NCBI GenBank assembly: GCA_039621445.1 | Contig: CP154957.1 | Location: 24,032,938 to 24,096,937, forward strand | Source: Euglena gracilis | Taxonomy: Eukaryota; Euglenida; Euglenophyceae; Euglenales | DNA: 64,000 nt | Reading direction: 5' to 3' | In this document: positions 34,522 through 45,930 of the stretch, in pieces | Position numbering within the stretch: position 1 is the first letter of the stretch | Layout of the letters: every line of letters starts with the position of its first letter | Translations under genes and position numbers: made by a program | The notes under the pieces: model-generated | What the model was told of the DNA's origin: nothing | Seen by the model: the letters and a program-made list of their open reading frames with translations, nothing else | Databases searched by the model: none

Positions 34522-34919
34522 AACCACACATAACCCGCTGTGCCTGTGCATCCCGCGCGCATAACGTTGATTTCAACGCTCTGCCTGGAATGCCACCACA
34601 GGTACCAGCAAACCATCCAAGATGGAACTATTACATATGACCTGCAACTTTTCCGAGAGTTTTCTGGGAGAACTTGCAGATGTACCTCCACAAGCGAGCT
34701 GAAATGCTCAAAACCGAACTGCCCAAGGAAATACAAGAAGTCAAAAGTTGGGTTATCCCACGGATCAACATGGATGATCCTGACAAGGATACCCTAGACC
34801 TACGTCTAACCGAAATGACCTTGGTACAAGACCCACACATGGGTGAGTACTTTAAGGAAACCCGCAAACGTTCAGGGTTTCCTGTCTCCTACAATCAGCT
34901 ACGGCTGAGATGGGCGTAG
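34206..34919 (+). pseudogene. Element A ORF5, C-terminal region after frameshift
   Basis: The frame 34206-34640 encodes YQHKSFKKAEAFDRGGIAYD, RLPLLFNDDDRKRVIYPLF and YEHYSEWVGTILKP. A TGA at 34638-34640 is followed in the same frame by 34641-34919 (WENLQMYLHKRAEMLKTELP, WVIPRINMDDPDKDTLDLRL). It is probably one original coding region with a nonsense change. Function unknown. Confidence 0.5.
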
Positions 34920-35242
34920 TCCCGCATAATGAGCGAAGTCTCGAGCGTGAATACGCACTTCATCATCGCGTTCAACACCGTTTCAAGACACAATGGCGGA
35001 ATCGCCTTAAGTTTGGTGGATAACACGTTGATCGCGAAGTTTCAAGACCACAAAGACACTACGGTGTCAAGTAAGAAGACACACGAAGCACAGAATGCGC
35101 GCCAGAATTCTTTTGCGCTTTGTGCTCCAAACACGGTAACCGTAATTGGGAACCAGACCATGGTATCCTGGTACTGTCTCCCTGAACCTGGGACTGTGCC
35201 TGGCATCCCGACTGGCCTGGTCCAGAAGGGAAATCGGGCAGA
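34920..35242 (+). other. Element A 3' untranslated region
   Basis: No convincing coding signal. The last 100 bases (CTGGTACTGTCTCC to GAAATCGGGCAG) are conserved in element B next to its PPT, so they probably have a cis role in replication. Confidence 0.55.
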
Positions 35243-35257
35243 GCCCTGGGAGGGGGA
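35242..35257 (+). promoter_or_regulatory. Polypurine tract of element A
   Basis: AGCCCTGGGAGGGGGA immediately before TGTGTACC of the 3' LTR; same tract as element B. Confidence 0.8.
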
Positions 35258-35689
35258 TGTGTACCAGGCAGCCATTCTGCCATGGCACTGTGTACCAGAT
35301 ACAATGGGCTACGGCCTACAAGCTGGCTACGGCCGGGCTGTACGCAGTGGCATGGTTAAACCATAAGACAAAGAGAGAATCTCAGAGCTAGCGAAAGCTT
35401 AGCGAAAGTAACTGGTTCCTAATTCAAGGTTATTGGGTTTGGTGCTTTGCAATTCTCTTTTAGAATTCTGAGGGCGAAGACCCAATTGAATACAAGTTTT
35501 ATTTCTTTCTTTTACAAAGCTCGAAAGAGCAAAAGTCACTTTCATATAAGGGACTGCGGTCCCACCAATCCTTCTGCTTGTGTGCTTTGCATTCAAAAGG
35601 GGAAAAGGGAAGCAAATTTTATTGTTACTCCCCCCACGGGCTTTTCGGGAGGAAAGCATAAGTAGAAAAGCCGGGGTGGGACGTACACT
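35258..35689 (+). repeat. 3' LTR of element A
   Basis: 432 bp, about four substitutions from the 5' LTR. DIRS-A sequence resumes immediately after it. Confidence 0.9.
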
Positions 35690-36114
35690 GGCACAGCCTT
35701 CCCCCAAAGTGCAACCAGGGAATTGCACTCAGACAGCAGTACCCATGCCTGGGAGAGCTGGACATTCGAAAAATTGTGCAGGAATTGTGGAGGGAAAACT
35801 CCATTTTGCACATAAATGTCAAAGAATTAAGTGCAGCAATAAGCGCAGTTCAAAGCGTCAGACAGCCAGGGGAAACCGTGTCCCTGTCCGTGGACAATCA
35901 AGCAATTTACTATTACTTAAACAAAGGGGGGGGGCAGAAAAGCCCTTTTAAATTCCAAACTAAGGCCCTTTTCAAATGGTGCACGGTACACAACATAGAC
36001 CGGCAAGTAAACTGGGTCCCCTCAAAAGAATGCCTGGCAGTCCCCATAAGCAGATGGGAAATGGACAGAGGGGATTATTCCCTGGACCCCCAACCTTTTC
36101 GATGGCTGAGGTAG
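35690..36114 (+). pseudogene. DIRS-A RNase H
   Basis: Continues the element cut at 6244. The frame 35776-36114 encodes ILHINVKELSAAISAVQSV, ETVSLSVDNQAIYYYLNKGG and VNWVPSKECLAVPISRWEMD. These are the order and motifs of DIRS-type RNase H, and SVDNQ carries the conserved Asp. The 5' portion is in a different frame. Confidence 0.75.
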
Positions 36115-36560
36115 CAGTTCAAAAATTACGTAACCCTGAAAACAGACCTTTTGCCTCACCAGGCAACAAAAAACTGCCACAATTTGTGGCCAGGTGGCCC
36201 CACTGGGAAGCCACAGCAGTAGATGCAGTACAATGTCCACTGGACAACATGGGGGATCTTAATGTAACCCCCCTGTGTGTTATCCAAAAAAATCTCCCCA
36301 GATTAAAAGTGTTTCCACAGGCCAAAGTTTTGCTGGTCACCGCCTACTGGGATTCAGCCACATGGTGGCCCCAGTTAATTAAAATGAAAGTTCCTGGGAC
36401 CCCCTGCCTGAAAATCACCCCTTACATGGGTATGTTCACCAATTGCAGGAGGAAAAAAATGTCACCCCCCAGGTGGCCCCTGCTTTGCATGATTTGCTCA
36501 GGCAAATTTTGGAGGGGAAACAAATACAAAACACAACCATTAACAATTTCCTGGGAAGAA
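36115..36560 (+). pseudogene. DIRS-A region after RNase H
   Basis: Encodes FASPGNKKLPQFVARWPHWE, VLLVTAYWDSATWWPQLIKM and VPGTPCLKITPYMGMFTNC across shifting frames. It joins RNase H to the recombinase in DIRS-like elements. The same peptides recur near 41660-41960 and, diverged, at 43700-43790 and 44720-44820. Confidence 0.65.
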
Positions 36561-36860
36561 ACCACAGCTTAAAGCGTTATCAAAGCGCTTTTATGCTTTT
36601 ACGGGTGATTTTGGACAACCCCCCCCCCCTGAAGTCACCACCGACCAACTGGTTGACGCTTTAATTCAACTGTTCCAGTTTTCAAATGCCCAACCACGCA
36701 AGGCATACAGTGCTATACTTTTGATCCCCGGCTTTGGTGGCCTAAGGTTCCATGCCATGTTGGCACCATATAAAAGGCTTTCGAAACAAAACCTGGAGAA
36801 ATATGGTGCATTCTGGGATCCCTCCCAATCCTCCTGGGGCTGGCAGAGTCCCTCCTGCTC
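36561..36860 (+). pseudogene. DIRS-A tyrosine recombinase, N-terminal part
   Basis: Translation gives SLKRYQSAF, then (shifted) DALIQLFQFSNAQPRKAYSA, LIPGFGGLRFHAMLAPYKRL and YGAFWDPS. This aligns with the N-terminal, SAM-like part of the recombinase at 44863. Similarity stops at about 36840, before any catalytic residue. Confidence 0.6.
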
Positions 36861-36866
36861 TCTGAT

Positions 36867-37345
36867 ATGTGTACATTTCGTGCACAACTAATTTTCTGTT
36901 CACGCATCCTCTGTTTATACAGATCGTCTGTTTTTGCACAGGTCCAAAGAACCATTAGTGTGCTGGGGGGGCACCCTACGTCAAAATTGAACGTAAAGGT
37001 CAAATACTCCATATGTGGGAGAGATTTGTCTCCATTACCCAGTGCTCCCAAATCGGTGCCTTTCATTTGGTGAGGTCTTAGGTGGAAGCAACACGTTTAT
37101 TTGTGAAACCTGGGGGCCCCCTTTTAATTACGTTAAAATCCCCCTATAAAGCAATTAAGGCAGATACCATTGCTTCCATAACCAAATACTTTGACCAAAC
37201 AGGGGGTATCCCCCCCAGGTTTGAGAAACGCACTCCACCAGAGGGGCAGGAGCTGGTTTGCTCAAAAAATTGGGCCTTTATGCCCAACGAAGTTTGTGAA
37301 ATTGGTAAGTGGAAGGGGGTGGATGCTTTCACAGCCGACTATTAA
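36867..37345 (+). pseudogene. Possible C-terminal remnant of a different tyrosine recombinase
   Basis: Two short frames. The second (37082-37345) encodes LITLKSPYKAIKADTIASIT and ends EVCEIGKWKGVDAFTADY. This is reminiscent of the C-terminus of phage-integrase-type recombinases (..TIARWI.., W....F...Y). It is unlike the recombinase at 44863 and has no clear HxxR, so it may derive from another family. Assignment tentative. Confidence 0.35.
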
Positions 37346-37775
37346 AGACTTGGCGCCCAAGGTGCTTTGGAGAGTGCCCTGGCCCCCCTTTTTTCAGTGC
37401 ACAATGTGGCCTCACAATGACAAAGTGCGGAGCCCGAGGTGTCTCGTACTCCCTCAAGGCTAGCCGACCAGGGAGGAAGTGACACCGAGGGCGAGGGACA
37501 AAGACACTGTGATCCCGACCCCCCACCCGTATAAGAAAATTTGTCTTCAAACGCCCTCGGTCAGAAGATGGGGGCCAGGGGGGAGGTGGGGGGGACCCCC
37601 CTAAGAAAAGAAACAGCGCCATGGAGGCGGCACTAAGCGGGACCTCCTAACCAAGCGCACCAAACAATCACAACAAACCGCCGGCGAGCAAGGCATGGAC
37701 TCACAATGTCTTTGTGCTTCGCCCTCGGCGTCCCTTCCTCCCTGGTCGGCATGCCTTGAGGGAGTACGAAGGTCC
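37346..37775 (+). repeat. DIRS-A 3' terminal region with 69-bp inverted repeat
   Basis: Contains the terminal-repeat core in inverted sense (GACAAAGTGCGGAGCCCGAGG at 37419-37440). Arms 37444-37512 and 37701-37769 are complementary (TCGTACTCCCTCAAGG...), about 188 bases apart. DIRS-like elements carry terminal repeats plus an internal complementary region used in circularisation; this pair fits that arrangement. Runs of C and G lie between the arms. Confidence 0.6.
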
Positions 37776-37899
37776 TCACCTGGAGGTTCACCGGTCTCCC
37801 GCCAGGCAGCCTCCTGAGTCCCCAGTGCCGCTCCTATATCCCGTAGTCGTGGACCAACAAACGGCGATCCCTACACCTTGGGCCTCCATTGCTGCCCCT
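37776..37899 (-). repeat. Inverted copy of the 5' part of the SINE-like insertion
   Basis: About 100 bases (GGTCCTCACCTGG, GGTCTCCCGCCAGGCAGCCT, CAGTGCCGCTCC) are the reverse complement of 5390-5490. No B box is present here. Confidence 0.55.
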
Positions 37900-38560
37900 C
37901 GTGGGGACGGGACCCAAATTCTGGTAGTATGGATTTGATATTGGTTTTCTGTTGGGTTTCTTGGCCACCAATTGCCAACTTCTGTTGTTGTCCCTTTTTG
38001 CGGTTGGGGAATTTTCTGAAAAGGAATGTTTTTGTTGGGGGAGAGCCACGGATTCAAAGATGGAGGCCGCACAGGCAGGTTCTCCAGCGGTATCTTCTCG
38101 GGCACGGTGTTGTCCAGCTGCTGCTTCTGATCTCGGAGGTCTTTAATAGTTCATTGAAATCAATGTTTTCAAATTCCAATTCAACTTGATGTTTCGGTCT
38201 TGACCACAGCTTCAATGCTAACTTCCTGGTCTAGATGCTGTTCTCAACGAGAGAGTCGGTTAACCTTGCCGTAAGGAAGATCACCTTCTCCAGTGGGTAT
38301 CCCCCCCAAACTTGACCAAACGTGGAATAGGTCCTTCTTCTGAAAATTCTGTTGTCTTGACTTCTTCTCTTTGTTCGACTTCGTGCGTATATTTTTTTTC
38401 CATTCTTCTGGGTGTCGAAGGGCAACTTAGGAATCAGCCAACTCCGGCCAAAAAAGGCACTAAATGCAGACTCCTAGCCCAGCGCCCTAAAAAAAACAAC
38501 GAAAAACCGCCGGCGAGCAAGTCATGGCGTCACGATGGCAAAGTGCGGAGCCCGAGGTGT
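37900..38560 (-). mobile_element. Terminal fragment of another DIRS-like element (minus strand)
   Basis: Read on the minus strand from 38560: the terminal repeat (GACACCTCGGGCTCCGCAC, GCTCGCCGGCGG, TAGTGCCTTTTTTGGCCGGA), then a start of ORF1 (FDTQKNGKKIYARSRTKRR) and PENLPVRPP-type sequence. It lies head to head with the DIRS-B terminus. Confidence 0.55.
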
Positions 38561-38864
38561 CTGTTCTGGTGTGTGGTTGGTGCGCGCGGGGGTGCCACTT
38601 ACTGCTTTTTATCTCCGCAGCTGGCCGCCTCCTATTTATGCCCTTCGGTCTCGAGAAGACAGGGTGTAGACTCGAAAAGTTCAGCCGGAAATATTTTCGG
38701 GAGGTATTGCATTTACGAAGACAATTCGCGGAGCGCAACTTGACACCTCGGGCCCCTCACGTTGCCATTGTGAGGCCATGCCTTGCTCACCGGCGGTTTG
38801 TTGTGATTGTTTTGGTGCGCTGGGTTAGGAGTCCCTGCTTAGTGCCTTTTTTCGCCGGAGTTGG

Positions 38865-40560
38865 GTGACTTCTAACTTGTCCTTCGACACACAGAAGAAG
38901 GGAAAAGAGTTCACGAACGAAGAAGAACGAGAAGAGAAGTCAATATCAATTCAATATCCAGAAGAACACGAACCAGAAGATTATCAACTGAGAAGTCAAT
39001 TATCAAACTTCAATTTTGACTTCGATGAGCAATGCAGTGGAGGAGAAATTGGAATTACATGGCCGCGGACGTCCCGGAGCAGTGCCCGCAGCAGCTGGAG
39101 ACCTTGAAGATGCGGTCAACACACAGCAAACCGTGGCCGTTCTTCCCACCCAGACCCCCACACCAGAAATTACCAAGCCCCCCCCCCCCCCCCCAGTGAC
39201 GGCCACGGTCCTTGGACCACTTTGGACAGAAGGCCCAGAAGACAGAAGTCAGCTCCAGCCCTTGGTTGGCAAAGGATGGACCATGGGGCCCAAACATGCT
39301 TCACATTTGGACATCCAAAGCACACACATCAAGGGCATCTCCCCCTCGCCTATACACAAATTGGCCAAAGGATGGGAAGATGGAATCAGGGCCATGGAGG
39401 TCAACACCACAGGGGCAAGGGGGGCCAATTTTACGGGCAAATCCCCTTTGGAAGGGGCAGAAAAGGTCTGTCAAACCCCGCCAATTCATCTTACACAACA
39501 GCCCCTCACGGGGACGAGGGTGGCCACAGCAGCCCCCCTAGATTTCCAGTGGGGTTGGAGCCCAAGAAGAACTCAAGGCCATGTAAGAACAACAGATGTA
39601 TTATGGAAAAGAATTTATACATGCACACCTTGGAGGCCAGCAGAGTGGACCCACAGTGGCCACCAAGAAGCTATGGAAGCTGCTGGATAAATCCCCCGAG
39701 GGACCCACAGGGGCCTCTGCCAGAAACGGGGGAAAAGGGACCCGCAGTGGCCCTTTCAATGACCCAGCCCCAGGAGGAAAAGGGGCCCACAGTGGCCCTT
39801 TGGGGGGAGGGGCAGGAATCCCTCCAACAATTATATCTCAATTCCCGATCATTCCATCAAGGGAGGGACCCACACAGGCCCCCGTATGGTGTGTCAAGCA
39901 ACCACATCAACATGGAGAAGACCAGATAGGCCAAACAGGGGCATCAGGTCCTATGGTATCTCTTCCAACAACAATATGCTCCACAGAGGTGAGCAGAGAG
40001 GGAGAGAGTGCATGCACATCCCGCCAGAAAACAATCTTTTTCCAAGGGCCCAAGCCCTAAGGGACCTAAGGGTGCCCTGTCCAACACCCCCTGCCAGCCC
40101 CCACAAAATCGTCTTAGCCAGAAAAACAATTGTACGGAGGAAATATGGAGAGACACACCCTTCTCAATCAAAGGTTGCAAAAAAGCCTGAAATGGTGGAC
40201 AAAAAATGCCCCCCCAACAACATGACGACTCATCAGGGATGGCATTTAAACCCCCTGGGTCAGCCCACCAAAATTGTCCACCCACCCAAAACCCAGAGAA
40301 AGTTTCAACCACCCCAGACACAAGAAATTCAGCAGGATTACAAAATATTCTGGATCCGTAAAGATGGTGAGGGTTTCAACCACCCAGCACCTGATCCCTT
40401 GGTTTCTAATTTCAAAACCAGAAGGGGGGGAGAGAAAGTGGAGATTAATAAGCGGATTCTGGGAATGAATTCAAAGGTTCCAAGTGAAACCTTTCAAGCT
40501 GGGTCACATCCAGAACATTTTTTCCGGTTTTGGAAAAAGGCCACTGGGCAGCAAACAATG
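38865..40560 (+). pseudogene. DIRS-B ORF1 region, frameshifted
   Basis: Starts FDTQKKGKEFTNEEEREEKS and SISIQYPEEHEPEDYQLRSQ (38865-39107), then shifts to 39016-39690 (ELHGRGRPGAVPAAAGDLED, VLGPLWTEGPEDRSQLQPL, IHKLAKGWEDGIRAM) and further frames to 40566. Pro-rich, charged, no zinc knuckle. The final part approaches the RT N-terminus. Function by position only (gag-like ORF1). Confidence 0.6.
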
Positions 40561-41140
40561 ACGTAAAAGACGCTTACCTCCACATCACACTGAGCCAGGC
40601 CCTAAGGCCATTTCTAAGACATCAGGTGGGGGGGGCAGACCTGGTAATTCCAGGCAGGCTGTTTTGTCCTGAAAGTAATGCCCCAAATTTTATGTCAGTA
40701 ATGAAACATTCAAAAAACTGTGGAGGAAAAGGGGCAACCAGGTTTTTTTTACCTGGGCGACGTTTTACTGGTGGCCCTAACACAAAACACCTTGCAAAAT
40801 CACCTGAACACAGTGGTCAAGGATTTAAACAAATCAGGGTTCAAAATAAATGCAAAAAAGTCCACCCAAATCAAAAATCATCTTGGATTTCAACTAAACT
40901 TCCAGGAGGGAAAATTACAGGTGCCCCCCCAGAAAATAAAAACAGTAAAAAAGGAGCTGGGAAGAATGGTGAGAAAATATTACATGTCAAAAAGGCAATT
41001 GGCTGCCATTTTGGGCCAAATTAGATGCAATCTAATGGCCTCTCCCTCTCTGAGGGCCTTTACGGAAGCCCTGGCATTTTTTTGCCCGTGCAAAGTTTCA
41101 CAGCCCCCTGGGACTCAAAACACCCCATTTCCCGAAGAAT
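40500..41140 (+). pseudogene. DIRS-B reverse transcriptase with damaged catalytic box
   Basis: WAANNDVKDAYLHITLSQAL supplies the first catalytic Asp (40530 frame). After a frame change the box reads FFYLGDVLLVA: GGC at 40756-40758 replaces the first Asp codon of YLDD. LGFQLNFQEGKLQVPPQK and QLAAILGQIRCNLMA follow. Nucleotide similarity to 5656-6137 is very high. Both the substitution and the frameshift should abolish activity. Confidence 0.8.
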
Positions 41141-41179
41141 AAAGGACCAATAAGGAGAAATAACAATTCTGCTGGACAC

Positions 41180-42110
41180 CTGGGGGGGCAGACCCTTCCC
41201 CCAAAAGGCAAACATCTAGCTGCACTCAGACAGCAGTACCCATGCCTGGGGGGAGCTGGACAGTCGAACAGGAAAAAAATGTGCAGGAATTGTGGAGGGA
41301 AAACTCCATTTTGCACATAAATGTCAAAGAATTAAGTGCAGCAATGAGCACAGTTCAAAGCGTCAGCCAGCCAGGGGAAACCGTGTCCCTGTCAGTGGAC
41401 ATTCAAGCAATTTACTATTACTTAACAAAAGGGGGGGGGGTGGCGGAACAGACCCTTTCAGTTCCAAGCTAGCACCATTCTTCAAATGGTGCACGGTTCA
41501 AATGGTACACAACATAAACATGCAAGTAAAGTGGTTTCCTTAAAATGAATGCCTAGCAGACCACATAAGCAGATGGGAAATGGATAGGGGGGATTATTCC
41601 CTGGACCCCGAACTGTTCAATGGCTGAGGCAGCAGTTCATAAATAACAGAAGCCTAAAAAGGGACCTTTTTGCCTCACCATGCAACAAAAGACTGCCACG
41701 ATTTGTGGCCAGGTGGCCCCACTGGGAAACCACAGCAGTGGATGCAGTACAATGTCAATGGACAACATGGGGGATCTTTATGCCAACCGGCCCTGGTATG
41801 TAATTCAGAATATTTCCCCGAGATTATAAATGTTTCCACAGGCCAAAGTTTTGATGGTCACCCCCTACTGCCTACTGGGGTTCAGCCGCATGGTGGCCAC
41901 AGTTTATTAAAATGAACGCTCCAGGGACTCCCTCCCTGGAAATCACCGCTTACAAGGGTGATCTCCTACTGGCAGTTTTCAGCTTCAAACCTCCCCAAGT
42001 AAGGTCCGGGACAAACACAGGAAATAAAGCATTTGGGCCAGTGGACGAATTTGGAAAACGGACAAAATTCTCGAAAAAAATAAAAAATACAGAGAAAGGA
42101 GTTGGGTAAG
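41180..42110 (+). pseudogene. DIRS-B RNase H and downstream segment
   Basis: 41242-41472 encodes ILHINVKELSAAMSTVQSV and ETVSLSVDIQAIYYYLTKGG (the NQ of SVDNQ is IQ here). Later pieces include PHHATKDCHDLWPGGPTG-type out-of-frame remnants and APGTPSLEITAYKGD. Multiple frame breaks; decays into unrelated sequence near 42100. Confidence 0.6.
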
Positions 42111-42189
42111 CTGTTGGAAGCACAAAAATGAGCTGCATTACACTGCGTTTTGTTGTGGGAAACGTCAGAAGCTGCTTAGTTTCAATGCC

Positions 42190-43130
42190 ATGATCGTGAA
42201 CGCCGGGATCATGGTGATAATCTGTCGGTTCCCGAGGTGGCCCTGACCCGGGGGGGGGCGGGGGGGGTCGAGGGGGGGGGGTTTCGCCGGTGGTAAGCTT
42301 CACTCTTACCCATAAAGGGATAAGAGCTCAGCGGCCCCCTATTAATCTCCACAGGGTGGCGCGTCCCGATAGTTCCACTCGGGTCCCACTTTTTGACTTT
42401 TCGGTCCCGCGGCGCCTGGGAAGCACGGCAAAAATTCGGAGAATTTTGTCGGATTCGGGATGCTTATTTTGAGGAATAATAGGCTTTGGGTTTTAATTAC
42501 ATGGTCCAATCTTATTGAAAGATGCACGGTGTGCAGTGTGCAGGGTGTGCGGCACACCGTGTGTCGGCGTCCCCGTGCCATTGTCTCAGAGAAGATGTCA
42601 CCTACTCCCATCATCCCAGGGGTGGGTTTCTGGGTTTCTGGTTTCTGGTTTCTCCACCAGGCCTTACATCAAACTCTACTTGATATCTTCAGGAATGAAA
42701 CTGAAATGAAAACTTATAAAAATGCCAATTTGCAAATGGCAACGTCCAGATATTAGTGGTTGAAGCCAAAACAATTATTGGAAACTGAACCAGTCAAAAA
42801 AACTGTCATCACATTCTGTGTAGTCCACCACACTACACCCAAAAAGAAATCATTGCTGTTTTGGTGCCACTGAAAGTGGATCCCCAGGAATTGTTCAAAT
42901 TTCTCCCCAGCGTGGATCACAACGCACCACAACACACCACACAATGCAACTCGCAACACCCAGCACACACCTGAGCTCTGCCACAGCTGGGCACTTCATT
43001 ATATACTGTTGGCTTTTGGAGTGGAGGAAGATTGCAAGGCAGCAAGATGCTTAAGCCCCCCGCCCCTCCCCCCCCCAGGGGAGGCCTTTAGGAATCTCCA
43101 GGGTGTCAAAAAATCTTGCATTATTGATGG
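42190..43130 (+). repeat. Long inverted repeat, left arm
   Basis: From GATCATGGTGATAATCTGTC to GTGTCAAAAAATCTTGC, this matches the reverse complement of 60205-61135 with few differences by eye. Within it, a CACGGTGTGCAGTGTGCAGG segment is followed by a short complementary CACACCGTGTG. No coding potential beyond short frames that mirror each other in the two arms. It separates DIRS-B from DIRS-C and is probably a dispersed element. Confidence 0.75.
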
Positions 43131-43628
43131 AGAAAGTTTCAGTTGAAAATGTGCATGCTTTCTGGATGGACCTGCATGTCCTTCATATGAATAAAAGAAG
43201 AACTGATGTGGAAACCTTAAAGGCTTTGGCAAAACCAAAGCAAACAATTGTTCCTCACGTGGACATCCAAGTAGCAGTAAGTTATTTAACAAATTGTGGA
43301 GGCAAAATGCCATACATAAATTCCATCTTAAAACCCCTTTTGTACTTATAGACAAATGAACTTGGGAATTCTTCTGTTCCTGGGTGTGCAAAACATGTCG
43401 ACCTCTGCGGTGACGTCTTTTTAAAAAAAATTGTAATCCGGTGAAACATGTTTACGTTTAGGGTACCCCTTGGTCTTTTGCTCCCTGGTCAGGGAGTCCG
43501 CCAGTTGCTCCATTGTCGTAACCAAAACTACTTGCAAACTGAAGTGCTTTAAGCCAACGAAGGGGCTTTGCTGGTGGACGCACTGAGGGAGATTTAAGGG
43601 GTCTCACGCCAGGTTTTACAAACCTTCC

Positions 43629-44822
43629 TTGGAGCATCATTCCCTAGTGGGTTCAGATACTTGTCTGCTAATCGTACCCCACCGGGCTTCGATATCATGG
43701 TGGTGTCAATTAATGTCACTCAGGCAGCCAGGCCGCAAAGTTTTGGTGGTACCCCCCCAGTGCGGTCTGTTGACCAACTGCTTGGGAAAGGATATGTCAG
43801 CGTACGTCCAAAGCTTCCCTGATGCACCCGAAAAAGCCTTTTCACTTTCGCCTGGTGCGCGCCTACTTAAGTAAGAAAAAATCTTTGGAGCGGAGGTTTG
43901 TGATGCCTTTCGTGATGTGCTATTGTCCTGGTCAACAGTCCACGAGGTTTTTGCAGCATGCGTCTGAGTACCCCGCCCCACAATACGCCAACTTCCCGCC
44001 GCTGTGGTGCTTCTTGTTTCCGTTGAGCGGGGAGAGAGGGACTGTAAAACCTCGGGTGGTTGGTACGCCGTTACGAATGGGGGGGGGGGAGGAGGTAAAC
44101 GGCGTGGCGAGGGGTCGGCCACCAGGGGGGGGGTGTACCATGGTTTCCAACAAAATTTTCCTTCAAAAAACCACGAAAATCGCCCGTGGAGTGGCGATGG
44201 GGTCCAGCTGGGAGGGATGCAGGGGGGGGGGAGTAGATGGCGTGGCGAGGCCCTCGGAGGGGTGGGGGTGTACCAACCCCCCACTGTGAAAGGATTTTAC
44301 TTCGCAATCCGGTTCAGAGACTTTTGCTCTCTTCTGTGACCAACTTGAGAACTTCAGACAGGATGTGAAAGAATACCACCTGTGAGGAGAAAAGGTCACG
44401 CAGGATCGTGTGATACGTGTCGCGAAATCCCATGGGATCTGCCACGATTGTCAGGATATCGCTTTTTTTGAAAGAAATTGTTCCAAAATGCGATATGGAC
44501 CAAAATTGAAAAAAATACATACTTTTTTCGTGTAATCATGATTTCCAGGTTGGTGTGTATAAACACAATTAAATGAACCACAAACATGCGGGGTGTTCTC
44601 CACATTCCCTAAGGGTAATCCCAAGGATGTGTGGGTGGAGCATCATTCCCCAGTGGGTTCAGAGATTAATGTTAAACCCAGACCTAACTTGTCTGTTGAT
44701 CGTACCCCACTGGGCTTCGACATCATGGTGGCGCCAATTAATGTCAATCAGGTAGCCAGGCAGCAAAGTTTTGTTGGTACCCCCCCCAAATGGGGTCTGT
44801 TCACCAACTGCTTGGGGGAGGA
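43629..44822 (+). repeat. Internal duplication in DIRS-C
   Basis: Segments 43629-43800 and 44637-44822 share GGAGCATCATTCCC, GATCGTACCCCAC-type sequence and ACCAACTGCTTGGG, and encode related peptides (GLLTNCLGKDM and GLFTNCLGEEM). Between them (44090-44290) a GGCGTGGCGAGG...GTGTACCA G-rich motif occurs twice. Confidence 0.65.
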
Positions 44823-44839
44823 GATGCCCCCCCCCCCCC

Positions 44840-45930
44840 AAGGTGGAATTTGGCCTGCTTGATTGTGTCAGGCAAATATTACAATCCCAGGAAGTTTCGA
44901 TGTCCAGTATCGATACTTACAAAAAAAAATCTGGGAAATGTCAAGAGATATGACTCAGCCTTCAGGACATTGGTGGGCCAATTGTTGCACAAAGGGGTGC
45001 GTGCCCCTGCAGGGCTGCACAGTCCACAAGATGGCCGAGGCCATCCTTGATCTCGCTGCCCACAGCCTCAACACTGCACGAAATACATATGCAGCAGTTT
45101 TATTACTCCCAGGGTTTTGGTCATTGAGGTTTTCCCCTCTTTTGTCTCCATTGAAAAGGAAATGGAATTCCAATGTCTGCAAGTATGCCCATTTTTGGGA
45201 CCCCACTGATTTCTTAGAAGACATCATCAGGAAATCCAAACCCCCCTCAGACTTATCTGTGAAAGAGCTCAGAAACAGACTCAACATCTGTTGGAGGCTT
45301 TTGGCCCTCCACAGGGGGGTTGATTTAGCCAGAACACATCGGAAAATCGGTTTCGTGGGAGAAAAAGGTTTCATTTTTTTTGCAAAGGAAAGGGTGGCAA
45401 TTCCCCAGATGGGAGGAAGTTTTGAATTTGCCACCCCCCCCCCCCTCATAAGCCCCTGGCAATTATTGAAAGAGTATGTGGAAAGGACAGCCCACATGGT
45501 TGGGCACAAACATAATTTGTTATGGTCTTCAGATGGTAAAAGACCTTTGACATCAGAAAGTGTGAATTCCCTAACCAGAGAAATTCTGCAGGAGGGGGGG
45601 ATGTACACCACCCACTGGAAACCCCACAGCACCAGAGGGGCTGGGGTTTTATGGTGGAAAAATGCTGGTTTGCAAGTGGAAGGGGTCCAGCAGCTTGGTC
45701 AGTGGACAAATTTTGGGGCCTTCCAAGCTCATTATTTGCGACTTGGTGTCGTTTCAAAAAATTCAAAATATTCTGGCCCAAAGGGGGGGGGGTGCACAGT
45801 GCCTCACCATCTCGCAGTGCGGAGCCCGAATGGTCTCGGGCTCCCACGACAGGGGAAGGGGGAGGAAGGGAGCAAGAGGGCGAAGCACAAGAAGATGGTG
45901 AGCCCAACCCCCCACCCAAAAAATCAGTAG
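44840..45930 (+). CDS. DIRS-C tyrosine recombinase, catalytic residues retained
   Basis: The 355-codon frame from 44863 carries the phage-integrase-type set used by DIRS-like elements to integrate circular DNA. These are Arg in ALHRGVDLAR (45313-45315), the H-x-x-R box in KPHSTRGAG (His 45625, Arg 45634), and the nucleophilic Tyr in QAHYLRLG (45733-45735). The N-terminal part has AYAAVLLLPGF-like sequence and YAHFWDPTDFLEDII. A second frame (44790-45050) encodes ILTKKNLGNVKRYDSAFRTL, which belongs at the N-terminus, so a frameshift near 45010 separates the first segment. The last 50 residues run into terminal-repeat DNA. Catalytic core is intact but full-length expression is doubtful. Confidence 0.8.

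Larger units (their letters stand above)
38745..42110 (+). mobile_element. DIRS-B: 3'-truncated DIRS-like element
   Basis: Terminal repeat at 38745-38870, ORF1, RT, RNase H and the post-RNase H region in the usual order. It ends at about 42110, shortly before a long inverted-repeat arm. No recombinase is attached. Best guide to the interrupted structure of DIRS-A. Confidence 0.7.
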
